5,007 bases of DNA from Sphingomonadales bacterium (GTDB taxonomy: Bacteria; Pseudomonadota; Alphaproteobacteria; Sphingomonadales; Sphingomonadaceae): the NCBI GenBank assembly GCA_013298745.1, contig JAAFIT010000212.1:1-5007 (forward strand), read 5' to 3'. Both the position numbers and the translations under genes were made by a program. Within the stretch, counting starts at the first letter, position 1. Each line of letters begins with the position of its first letter. This document shows positions 1 to 5,007 of this stretch, piece by piece. The notes under the pieces were generated by a model. The model did no database searches and had not been told where the DNA came from. It saw nothing but the letters and a program-made list of their open reading frames with translations.

Positions 1-752
1 TCCAGGATTTCGCCGATGATGCGGCGCAAGGTCATCGCCCGCTTGGGCGGTGGCGGCTTCAACTGCGGGATACGCGAATGGGTGCCCGCCGTGCCGATCA
101 GGACCGCGGCAAAGATCAGCGCCGCCCCGACGAGGCCATAGACGAAATAGGCGTCGCGGTTGAACTGCCCATTGGGGATGGTGGCGGTAACAAACGCCGG
201 AAAGATGAAGCCGAAGGTGAGCACGGTCATCAGTGTGCCGACCGTCCAGCCGAAATAATATTGATACGCCACCAGCGAGCTGCGCTCGACATAATCGTCG
301 CTCATTTCGGCGGCGAGCGCGGCGTGCGGGATTTCGAACAGCGACGCGACAAAGCGGACGCCGATGCCGAGAACGAGGATATACCAGAACAGCGCCGCGT
401 TGGACCAACCGGCTGGCGGCACCCACAACATGAAGAAGCCGACGGCAAAGGGCAGAGCGGAGGCATACATTGGCGGGTGACGCCGGCCCCAGCGGCTGTG
501 CAGATTGTCCGACCAATAGCCGATGCCGGTATCGAGCAGCGCATCGGCAATCAGGCCGAGGGTGATGGCGAGCCCGACCAGCCGGGCATCGACACCGATG
601 ACCTGACTGTAGAACAGCAGCAGGAAATAGTTGAAGCCGCCTTCGCGAATGCCGGGCGCGACCGAGCCGAAGCCATAGGCCAGCCGGGTCAGCGTTGGCA
701 CCGGCACCCGCGTCGCCGGGGCTTCATCCGCACGCACCACCGCGATATCCAT
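1..752 (-). CDS. MFS sugar:cation symporter of the GPH/MelB type (C-terminus cut by window edge)
   Basis: Inner-membrane transporter of the glycoside-pentoside-hexuronide:cation symporter family (MFS_2), expected to import a sugar or glycoside with Na+ or H+. I translated the minus strand by hand: 250 complete codons are present, against about 450-500 in the family, so the C-terminal part lies beyond position 1. The loop 2-3 signature is clear: two acidic residues D70 and D74 in the IADALLD stretch match the MelB cation-site pair, followed by SDNLHSRWGRR at 81-91. A second conserved patch, IPHAALAAEMSDDYVERSSL (141-160), matches the family's cytoplasmic loop. Hydrophobic segments lie near 40-56, 58-78, 97-112, 119-138, 167-189 and 203-221. 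The ATG at 752 has a GGGG stretch a few bases upstream, a weak Shine-Dalgarno site. The substrate cannot be inferred. The gene is separated from rlmB upstream by 122 bp containing a hairpin, so it is probably transcribed on its own. Confidence 0.9.
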   Translation of the reverse strand, partial: MDIAVVRADEAPATRVPVPTLTRLAYGFGSVAPGIREGGFNYFLLLFYSQVIGVDARLVGLAITLGLIADALLDTGIGYWSDNLHSRWGRRHPPMYASALPFAVGFFMLWVPPAGWSNAALFWYILVLGIGVRFVASLFEIPHAALAAEMSDDYVERSSLVAYQYYFGWTVGTLMTVLTFGFIFPAFVTATIPNGQFNRDAYFVYGLVGAALIFAAVLIGTAGTHSRIPQLKPPPPKRAMTLRRIIGEIL

Positions 753-848
753 GGCCACCCCATCGCATACACCCGCTGGGCGCCTTGTCCGGATATCCGC
801 CGGGCCCATGCATGGCTATTTGGTAAGGCTAGTGGCGGTCGGCGGGTG

Positions 849-868
849 AGGCAAGCCGCGGCTTGCCT
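849..868 (-). terminator. Candidate hairpin terminator after rlmB
   Basis: A perfect 20-bp palindrome, AGGCAAGCCGCGGCTTGCCT, lies 6 bp past the rlmB stop codon. As RNA it would fold with an 8-bp stem and a CGCG loop. It is well placed to end rlmB transcription before the transporter gene. No U-tract follows on the minus strand, so intrinsic termination would be weak. It could instead protect the 3' end or bind a protein. The structure is seen; the role is inferred. Confidence 0.45.
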
Positions 869-874
869 GTTGGT

Positions 875-1633
875 TTACAGCCCGCGACGCGCCGCGGCGT
901 AAAGCGCGATGGCGCCGGCGTTGGAAACGTTGAGGCTCTCCATCTCGGGTGCGATCGGCAGCCGGGCCAGCTGGTCGCAGCGTTCGCGGGTCAGGGCTCG
1001 CATGCCATCGCCTTCCGCACCAAGCACCAGGCACGGCTGGGTTTTGGCCAATGCCGATTCAAGGTCGGCAGCGGCTTCGCCCTCAAGGCCGATGCGCCAG
1101 AAGCCGGCCTCGCCGATTTCATCAAGGGCGCGTGCCAGGTTGACGACGCGGCACCACGGCAAGGTCTCGAGCGCGCCCGATGCCGCGCGGGCCAGCACGC
1201 CCGATTCGCCCGGTGCGTGGCGATCCTGTGTCACCAGCGCGCGTGCACCAAAGGCCGCAGCTGATCGCATGATGGCGCCGACATTGTGCGGATCGGTGAC
1301 CTGATCGAGGACGATGATCGGCCGGTTGGCGCCATCGTTGCGCGCTTCGGCCAGGATATCACCGAGCCAGACCGATTCGAGCGGTTCGACCTCCAGCACA
1401 AAGCCCTGGTGAGGGGCGTCCGGCGGCACCAACCGGCCGAGATCATGATCGTCGCCATATTGGACGTTGAGGCCCTTGGGTATGACGACCACCTTGGATG
1501 TCGCCGGTGTCAGGTACAGCTTGCGGAACATCCGGTGCGGATTGTCGAGCGCCGCGAACACCGCGTGGCGACCATAAAGGCGTGGATAGGCGCTCTTTGG
1601 CCCGTGATTTTTCGTGACTGGTCTGCGTCCCAT
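875..1633 (-). CDS. rlmB: 23S rRNA (guanosine-2'-O-)-methyltransferase, TrmH/SpoU family (RlmB-type)
   Basis: SAM-dependent 2'-O-methyltransferase of the SPOUT superfamily. RlmB modifies G2251 (E. coli numbering) in the peptidyl-transferase P loop of 23S rRNA. The protein is 252 residues, the usual length. Residues about 17-92 form the N-terminal substrate-binding domain (YPRLYGRHAVFAAL at 17-30). The SPOUT domain carries all three family motifs: motif 1 at 107-129, including DPHNVGAIMRSA with N117 and R123; motif 2, LVLGAEGDGMR, at 202-212, with E207; and motif 3, MESLNVSNAGAIALY, at 231-245, which forms the knotted SAM site. An in-frame TAG lies 12 bases upstream of the ATG, so this is the most upstream ATG possible; no strong Shine-Dalgarno site is visible. 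It starts 56 bp after tRNA-Tyr on the same strand, with no clear terminator between, so co-transcription from the tRNA promoter is plausible. A related TrmH-family paralogue acting on another site is a less likely alternative. Confidence 0.93.
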   Translation of the reverse strand: MGRRPVTKNHGPKSAYPRLYGRHAVFAALDNPHRMFRKLYLTPATSKVVVIPKGLNVQYGDDHDLGRLVPPDAPHQGFVLEVEPLESVWLGDILAEARNDGANRPIIVLDQVTDPHNVGAIMRSAAAFGARALVTQDRHAPGESGVLARAASGALETLPWCRVVNLARALDEIGEAGFWRIGLEGEAAADLESALAKTQPCLVLGAEGDGMRALTRERCDQLARLPIAPEMESLNVSNAGAIALYAAARRGL

Positions 1634-1689
1634 TGCGGCCGTCTAGCGTGTCCGCGCGCCAGTGTCATGTCTCGTGCAGAAAAGGGGGG

Positions 1690-1775
1690 TGGTGGAGGGG
1701 GTTGGATTTGAACCAACGTAGGGAAAACCCGGCAGATTTACAGTCTGCTGCCATTGACCGCTCGGCCACCCCTCC
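1690..1775 (-). tRNA. tRNA-Tyr, anticodon GTA
   Basis: An 86-nt class II tRNA gene with an encoded CCA end. The acceptor stem GGAGGGG (1769-1775) pairs with CCCCTCC (1694-1700), followed by discriminator A and CCA (1690-1692). The D-arm region contains GGCCGAGCGGTCAATGGC. The anticodon stem GCAGA/TCTGC encloses the loop CTGTAAA (1737-1743), giving anticodon GTA at 1739-1741. A long variable arm (CGGGTTTTCCCTACG region) follows, then the T arm GTTGG-TTCAAAT-CCAAC (1701-1717). The long variable arm with GTA fits bacterial tRNA-Tyr. Open reading frames crossing this stretch are artefacts. Confidence 0.97.
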
Positions 1776-1801
1776 ATGGGTACGCCCGTCACGAAGCGCG
1801 C

Positions 1802-1830
1802 CTAGTGGCGAATGGCAGGGCGAGTGTCAA
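1802..1830 (-). promoter_or_regulatory. Likely promoter of tRNA-Tyr (and possibly rlmB)
   Basis: A perfect TTGACA -35 box lies on the minus strand at 1825-1830. Seventeen bases further is CACTAG (1802-1807), a poor match to the -10 consensus but at the right spacing. Transcription would start about 20 bases before the mature tRNA. The spot lies in the 87-bp gap after the cyclase gene. The -35 box is convincing; the -10 assignment is tentative. Confidence 0.55.
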
Positions 1831-1862
1831 CGGCTTTGCGCTTTCGGCCGTGGCCATGGCGA

Positions 1863-2915
1863 CTACCGGTCGGGCACGACACGGTCACGGCCCATGCGCT
1901 TGGCGCTGTAAAGTGCGTTGTCGGCGCGGGCGATCAAGGTATCGCAACTGTCGTCCGGCCGGTCACTGGCGACACCGGCGGAAAAACTCACCCGACCCAG
2001 GCTGGAGCCGTCGGCGGCGTTGCGGATGATCTGCCCGGCGAGTTGCGACCGCGCCCTGTCGATGGCGGCGGTGGCGTGCATGATGTCTTGCCCCGGCAGG
2101 ATCGCAATGAATTCTTCCCCGCCGAAACGTCCGACCTTGCCGCCTGCGTCGGCGATGCTGTCGGCAACGTGGCGCGCCACGAAGCGCAGGATTTCATCGC
2201 CCAGGGCATGGCCGAAGCGGTCGTTGACCCGTTTGAAATGATCGATGTCGATCATCGCCAGCGCCAGCGGGCGTCCTGCCTCTCGGCTCTCGCTTTGCAG
2301 TTTCTGCAGCGTCTCGATCGTCCCTCGGCGGTTGAGCATGCCTGTCAGCTGGTCGGTTATCGCCGCACGCTCGGCGGCGCCCAGCTTGTCGGCCAGCGCC
2401 TTGGTCTCGCTGGCGGCGGTGGCGAGTTCGCCCTGCAGCCGGGCATTTGCGGCCTGCATGGTCGCCGTGGCAGCGCCGAGCTGATCGAGCAGCGCCGCCA
2501 GAGCCACGGCATCGAGCGGCGCTTCCAGTCGCGCGCCACCATCGGCAATGGCCTTGCCATAATCGGCAAGGTCGGTGCGCCCGGTCTCGATCCGGTGTGA
2601 CAATGCTTCCGCCTGGTCGTGCGCAGCCTCGACGAGCGCCGACACTTCCTTGGCACCGAGCTGACCGCAATGGGTGCGGCGCAGATCGCCGATGATTCCC
2701 AGATCAAGTCCGCCCGCCCCGATCGCGCGATCGACAGCCAGTGACAGGTCATGATTCTCGTCGCGCACATAGCGCCACAGCAGGTCATAAACGTCGGGCA
2801 CCGGCGGCAGGCGATGATCGAGCAAAAGCGCGCCGATCTGGGCAAACCAGCGCATCGGGCCATTGTCGGGAATGGCGGCAACCATGGTTGCCAGATGCTT
2901 GTCCTGTATCGTCAT
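1863..2915 (-). CDS. GGDEF diguanylate cyclase without the canonical I-site
   Basis: Predicted to make the second messenger c-di-GMP from two GTP. The protein is 350 residues with no signal peptide or membrane segment, so it should be cytoplasmic. Residues about 1-130 form a helical region with a pattern (RLPPVPDVYDLLWRYV at 35-50, then DENHDLSLAVDRAI) that I have seen in other alphaproteobacterial cyclases; it probably acts as the input or dimerisation module. Residues about 135-185 are Ala/Leu/Glu-rich and probably a coiled coil. The GGDEF domain runs from about 184 to 348: TDQLTGMLNRRG (187-198), metal-site region IDIDHFKRVND (222-232), FGHALGDEILR (234-244) and active-site GGEEF (265-269). 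All appear intact, so activity is expected. The inhibitory RxxD site should fall at 256-259 but reads DAGG, so classical product feedback is probably missing. The start is fixed by GGAGGT (2920-2925) four bases before the ATG. A terminator upstream suggests separate transcription. Confidence 0.93.
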   Translation of the reverse strand: MTIQDKHLATMVAAIPDNGPMRWFAQIGALLLDHRLPPVPDVYDLLWRYVRDENHDLSLAVDRAIGAGGLDLGIIGDLRRTHCGQLGAKEVSALVEAAHDQAEALSHRIETGRTDLADYGKAIADGGARLEAPLDAVALAALLDQLGAATATMQAANARLQGELATAASETKALADKLGAAERAAITDQLTGMLNRRGTIETLQKLQSESREAGRPLALAMIDIDHFKRVNDRFGHALGDEILRFVARHVADSIADAGGKVGRFGGEEFIAILPGQDIMHATAAIDRARSQLAGQIIRNAADGSSLGRVSFSAGVASDRPDDSCDTLIARADNALYSAKRMGRDRVVPDR

Positions 2916-2919
2916 GCCG

Positions 2920-2925
2920 ACCTCC
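2920..2925 (-). promoter_or_regulatory. Strong Shine-Dalgarno site of the diguanylate cyclase
   Basis: GGAGGT on the minus strand sits four bases before the ATG at 2915. It favours this start over the in-frame Met codons at residues 11 and 21, which have no comparable site. Confidence 0.75.
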
Positions 2926-2989
2926 GCTCGATTGCGTTGGACAACGGCGTAACAGGGTCGCGGTTAAGGCAAATGCCGTATCATGCTTC

Positions 2990-3032
2990 AAAAAATGCGG
3001 GCGACAGGCCGGTGCCTATTCGAACCGCCCGC
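2990..3032 (-). terminator. Rho-independent terminator overlapping the end of the lysozyme-like gene
   Basis: On the minus strand, GCGGGCG (3026-3032) pairs with CGCCCGC (2997-3003). The loop contains a nested four-pair hairpin, AGGC/GCCT (3014-3017 with 3006-3009). After one A comes a run of six T (2990-2995). The upstream arm lies inside the last codons of the 3016-3885 gene, and the TAG stop falls within the structure. This closes the probable phosphatase/lysozyme-like operon and insulates the cyclase gene. Confidence 0.7.
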
Positions 3033-3885
3033 TCGCCCGTCGCCAGCGCCGCTGGGCAAAGTCCGGACGCGCCCGAATGGCCTTTTTCAACGTGGCCTTG
3101 CGTCCGTTCCATTCCGGGGCGCCGATGGCAATCAGCGCTTCGAACGGATTGGCGGATTGCAGGGCGGCATTGACCAATTGCCAGGTCAATCGCCCACCGC
3201 GCCCCTGGTGCAGGATATCGGCGATGACACAACATTGTTCAGCCGGCCGGCCATCGATGCCAACGCGGGTATCGGCGCGGCGCATGAAGGCGCGATAGGC
3301 CTCGATCATGCCGACAACCTGCAAATTGCGGGCGGCGGGATCGTTGGTTGTCCAATGGATCAGCCGCGCCGCCGCCATCACTTCGCGGTCCTGAACCTCG
3401 TCGAGCCCGGGGTTGAGATAGGCCATCAATCCGGCCGTTGACGTCGCGCTCTCCAGCGGCACGGGGGCATGTCCGTCGATATTGTGGATGCGGCCATTGA
3501 TCAGCGCCAGACCGGGAAAATAATCGGCGGCCTGTGGCAATGCGAGCAAGCCACGCAGATAGTCCACGAAATCGCCATCGGGCACATGCGCGGCGAACTG
3601 GGCAAATCCGAAGGTGAAGGCCGCCGAGTCATAGGTGTTCAGCGTCAGGAAATTGCGGCCTTCGCACAAGGCTGTCGGCTCGATGAAATCAGCCCAGAAG
3701 CCGTGGCCGGCGCGAAAATCGGCCGAACTGAAATCCAGCTTGGTGATCTTGCTGCCGGCGAAGATGTTGTAGAGCCCGATATTGTCGCGATAGGGCACGC
3801 GCCGGCCGACGAAAAAGCGAGGCGCCCCATCGGCACTGGCGAAGAAATCATTGCCAGTCCGCTGGATCTGAAAAACTTTTGCCAT
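3016..3885 (-). CDS. Conserved-looking hypothetical protein, possibly lysozyme-fold
   Basis: I do not recognise this 289-residue protein with certainty. It has no signal peptide, membrane segment or coiled coil. The segment LCEGRNFLTLNTYDSAAFTF (73-92) followed by GFAQF (93-97) resembles lysozyme-superfamily folds, where a catalytic Glu is followed by an aromatic/Gly stretch and a G-x-x-Q-F/L motif; E75 would be the candidate acid. A later stretch, DILHQGRGGRLTWQLVNAAL (223-242), also fits a muramidase, chitosanase or chitinase-like helical domain. This is pattern resemblance only. Without an export signal a cell-wall role would need another route, such as lysis or a secretion system, and a non-enzymatic relative is possible. 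The C-terminal 25 residues are rich in Arg. The start is supported by GGAGG (3894-3898), eight bases before the ATG. It follows the phosphatase gene by 57 bp and ends in a terminator, so the two are probably co-transcribed. Confidence 0.8.
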   Translation of the reverse strand: MAKVFQIQRTGNDFFASADGAPRFFVGRRVPYRDNIGLYNIFAGSKITKLDFSSADFRAGHGFWADFIEPTALCEGRNFLTLNTYDSAAFTFGFAQFAAHVPDGDFVDYLRGLLALPQAADYFPGLALINGRIHNIDGHAPVPLESATSTAGLMAYLNPGLDEVQDREVMAAARLIHWTTNDPAARNLQVVGMIEAYRAFMRRADTRVGIDGRPAEQCCVIADILHQGRGGRLTWQLVNAALQSANPFEALIAIGAPEWNGRKATLKKAIRARPDFAQRRWRRASGRFE

Positions 3886-3893
3886 GCCGATCG

Positions 3894-3898
3894 CCTCC
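3894..3898 (-). promoter_or_regulatory. Shine-Dalgarno site of the lysozyme-like gene
   Basis: GGAGG on the minus strand, eight bases before the ATG at 3885. It supports this start within the 57-bp gap after the phosphatase stop codon. Confidence 0.65.
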
Positions 3899-3942
3899 AG
3901 GCGGCAATGCTGCCATCGCCCATCCGGTGATGCAATCGACGA

Positions 3943-4566
3943 TTATGCCGCGCGCACCCCGTGCACGCCGGTGCCGGTGTGGAGCACCTGTTCAACGCCG
4001 TCCCTGATGTGGAACACCGTTCCCTGCGGGGCATTGGGCGCAACCTTGACGCCGTGCCAATCGTCGCCGCCGATCAGCAGACCGCGCAACACGCGCGCCG
4101 TGATGCCATGGCTGATCGCCAGCACTGGCCGCGCCGGGTCGAGCGTGGCCAGCCAGTCGGTCAGCCGCGCGGCGATGGCGGGGAACCATTCACCATTGGG
4201 CGGTGGGACCGAGAACAGGCCTTGCTGCGCATCAACAATCGGGCCGGTTTCGGCAACGATATCGGCGTAATAACGCCCCTCCCAATCGCCGACGTCGATT
4301 TCGAGCAGGCGGGCATCGGTGCGCCAATCGAAAAAGGGCCGGGCGAGATGCTCACCAACGATCGCCGCCGTCTGCTGGGTGCGGCCCGATGGCGATACCC
4401 AAAGGTCCCGATCCGGCGCCGTGCCGAGCGATGCGGCGAGCGCCGCCCCCATCGCCTCGGCCTGGGCAATGCCGGTGCGGGTCAATGGCGTGTGCGCCAT
4501 ATGCCCCTGCATGCGGGCGGCAGCGTTGAAGACGGTTTCGGCGTGGCGGGCGAGAATGATATCCAT
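3943..4566 (-). CDS. Histidine phosphatase family protein (phosphoglycerate-mutase-like)
   Basis: Member of the histidine phosphatase superfamily (PF00300 type), which removes or transfers phosphate through a phospho-histidine. The protein is 207 residues, typical for small single-domain members. The N-terminus MDIILARHAET carries the signature Arg-His-Ala (R7, H8 as nucleophile). PLTRTGIAQAEAMG (27-40) is the usual following motif. R62 in SPSGRTQQTA, E89 in LLEIDVGDWEG and H153 in ISHGIT complete the phosphate pocket, so it should be active. Substrate is unknown; a CobC-like, phosphoglycerate-mutase-like or broad phosphatase are all possible. I chose the ATG at 4566 because the family begins right before the RHA motif and AAGGTG sits four bases upstream. 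The frame stays open for 45 codons further upstream, but that extension would translate the palindrome and is not family sequence. It is divergent from dnaN. Confidence 0.92.
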   Translation of the reverse strand: MDIILARHAETVFNAAARMQGHMAHTPLTRTGIAQAEAMGAALAASLGTAPDRDLWVSPSGRTQQTAAIVGEHLARPFFDWRTDARLLEIDVGDWEGRYYADIVAETGPIVDAQQGLFSVPPPNGEWFPAIAARLTDWLATLDPARPVLAISHGITARVLRGLLIGGDDWHGVKVAPNAPQGTVFHIRDGVEQVLHTGTGVHGVRAA

Positions 4567-4570
4567 TTGG

Positions 4571-4576
4571 CACCTT
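4571..4576 (-). promoter_or_regulatory. Shine-Dalgarno site that decides the phosphatase start
   Basis: AAGGTG on the minus strand lies four bases before the ATG at 4566. It supports this start over the in-frame ATG at 4701, which lies beyond the long inverted repeat. Confidence 0.6.
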
Positions 4577-4582
4577 GTTTGG

Positions 4583-4601
4583 GTTTCAGCTTCGCTGAAA
4601 C
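4583..4601 (-). repeat. Small perfect hairpin in the phosphatase leader
   Basis: GTTTCAGC (4583-4590) and GCTGAAAC (4594-4601) form an eight-pair stem with a three-base loop. It lies just upstream of the phosphatase ribosome binding site and directly abuts the 33-bp inverted repeat. It has no T-tract toward the gene, so it does not look like a simple terminator. It may be a leader structure or part of the adjacent palindromic element. Confidence 0.7.
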
Positions 4602-4684
4602 GCGGTTCCGGCCCACGCCCCCGCCCAACCACCCAAGGTACTATCCTGTCAGGGTGGTTGGGCGGGGGCGTGGGCCGGAACCGC
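4602..4684. repeat. Perfect 33-bp inverted repeat with 17-base spacer
   Basis: The arms 4602-4634 (starting GCGGTTCCGGCCCACG) and 4652-4684 (ending GTGGGCCGGAACCGC) are exact reverse complements over 33 bases, and very GC-rich. The spacer is AAGGTACTATCCTGTCA. After an asymmetric bulge, TCGCT (4592-4596) and AGCGA (4687-4691) can extend the stem. It sits between two divergent genes, where a terminator for either is not needed. A REP-like or MITE-like intergenic palindrome is the most likely identity; that class is inferred, the repeat itself is directly visible. Confidence 0.92.
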
Positions 4685-4751
4685 AAAGCGATAAGTGTCA
4701 TCTCTAGCAGCCTGTGTGCACTTCGCCACTACCGCACGCCGCGCGAGGCGC

Positions 4752-4757
4752 TATAGT
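4752..4757 (+). promoter_or_regulatory. Possible -10 box of dnaN
   Basis: TATAGT lies 41 bases before the dnaN start, giving a leader of about 35 bases. No convincing -35 box is found at 16-18 bases upstream, so the assignment is tentative. The core CTATAG is itself palindromic and could in principle be read in both directions. Confidence 0.35.
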
Positions 4758-4787
4758 CGGTCGAACCTCTCCGATTTGGGGGCAAGC

Positions 4788-4792
4788 AAGGA
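4788..4792 (+). promoter_or_regulatory. Shine-Dalgarno site of dnaN
   Basis: AAGGA lies six bases before the ATG at 4799, a good spacing that fixes the dnaN start. Confidence 0.7.
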
Positions 4793-4798
4793 CTGGTA

Positions 4799-5007
4799 AT
4801 GAAGGCGACGGTCGAACGCGCAACCCTGTTGAAGTGTCTGGCTCACATCCAGTCAGTGGTGGAACGCCGCAACACAATCCCGATTCTGTCGAACGTGCTG
4901 ATCGAGGCCCGCGCCGAAGGCCTGCGCCTGATGGCGACCGATCTGGATTTGCAGGTCGTCGAGACCATTCCGGCGACGATCGACATCAATGGCGCCACCA
5001 CGGTCGG
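4799..5007 (+). CDS. dnaN: DNA polymerase III beta subunit (sliding clamp), N-terminal fragment
   Basis: The beta clamp encircles DNA as a homodimer and tethers DNA polymerase III and many repair proteins. Only the first 69 of roughly 370 residues are in the window; the gene continues past the right edge. The start MKATVERATLLKCLAHIQSV followed by VERRNTIPILSNVLIEA is the conserved opening of domain 1, and LMATDLDLQVVETIPA matches the clamp's TDL(D/E) strand region. I worked this out by direct translation. No dnaA gene or clear DnaA box is visible upstream; in many alphaproteobacteria dnaN is not next to dnaA. The upstream neighbour is the divergent histidine-phosphatase gene, with the long palindrome in the 232-bp spacer. 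Confidence 0.95.
   Translation, partial: MKATVERATLLKCLAHIQSVVERRNTIPILSNVLIEARAEGLRLMATDLDLQVVETIPATIDINGATTV

Noticed and set aside
78..902. Plus-strand 274-codon open frame
   Set aside because: It is antisense to the MFS transporter, whose motifs and membrane segments are clear, and its product has no recognisable domain and is typical of a GC-rich shadow frame.
1633..1911. Plus-strand small open frame containing GLDLNQ
   Set aside because: That peptide is the well-known translation of the antisense strand of a tRNA gene; here it crosses tRNA-Tyr.
1812..2600. Plus-strand 262-codon open frame
   Set aside because: It is antisense to the GGDEF gene, which has intact motifs and a strong ribosome binding site.
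2950..2980. Possible CtrA-type site, TTAAC followed by GTTAC, upstream of the cyclase
   Set aside because: The half-sites are spaced wrongly for TTAA-N7-TTAA and the second one is not TTAA.
4602..4684. Reading the long inverted repeat as a transcription terminator
   Set aside because: Both flanking genes point away from it and no T-tract follows either arm.
4567..4701. 45-codon N-terminal extension of the phosphatase, starting at the ATG at 4701
   Set aside because: It translates the long inverted repeat into a Pro/Arg-rich peptide, the family starts just before the RHA motif, and a good ribosome binding site precedes the ATG at 4566.
3961..4707. Plus-strand 248-codon open frame
   Set aside because: It is antisense to the histidine phosphatase and ends by translating the palindrome; no family motif is present.
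4690..4798. DnaA boxes or a replication origin next to dnaN
   Set aside because: I found no TTATNCACA-type box or AT-rich unwinding stretch, and no dnaA gene is in the window.
1..5007. CRISPR array, insertion sequence, phage or defence island
   Set aside because: No repeat-spacer pattern, transposase or phage structural gene is visible; apart from the unrecognised 289-residue protein, the genes belong to chromosomal housekeeping, signalling or transport families.

Overview
The window looks like chromosomal housekeeping DNA from a GC-rich alphaproteobacterium, most likely a sphingomonad. This rests on the high GC content, the style of the proteins (an alphaproteobacterial-type N-terminal region on the diguanylate cyclase, a DnaN start typical of the group) and the gene mix. 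The taxonomic call is an inference. I see no phage genes, insertion sequence, CRISPR array or defence system.

Layout. All genes but the last lie on the minus strand. From the right edge: the start of dnaN (4799 to the edge, plus strand) is divergent from a histidine-phosphatase gene (3943-4566). A 232-bp divergent spacer separates them and carries a perfect 33-bp inverted repeat plus a second small hairpin. The phosphatase is followed after 57 bp by a 289-residue protein of uncertain family with lysozyme-fold-like features (3016-3885). This pair probably forms one transcript ending at a hairpin-plus-U6 terminator (2990-3032). Next comes a GGDEF diguanylate cyclase (1863-2915) with its own strong ribosome binding site. 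Then a tRNA-Tyr(GTA) (1690-1775), preceded by a perfect TTGACA -35 box, runs into rlmB, a 23S rRNA 2'-O-methyltransferase gene (875-1633), after 56 bp. rlmB is followed by a 20-bp perfect palindrome. At the left edge is the N-terminal two-thirds or so of an MFS sugar:cation symporter of the GPH/MelB type (1-752), cut by the window boundary.

How the genes relate. dnaN (replication clamp), tRNA-Tyr and rlmB (translation) are core functions. The cyclase makes c-di-GMP and lacks the usual RxxD feedback site. The transporter imports a sugar or glycoside of unknown identity. The phosphatase and the lysozyme-like protein are probably co-transcribed, but their substrates cannot be told from sequence. 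The least explained parts are the long palindrome beside dnaN, whose outer flank could pair in a competing way with the neighbouring hairpin, and the 289-residue protein.
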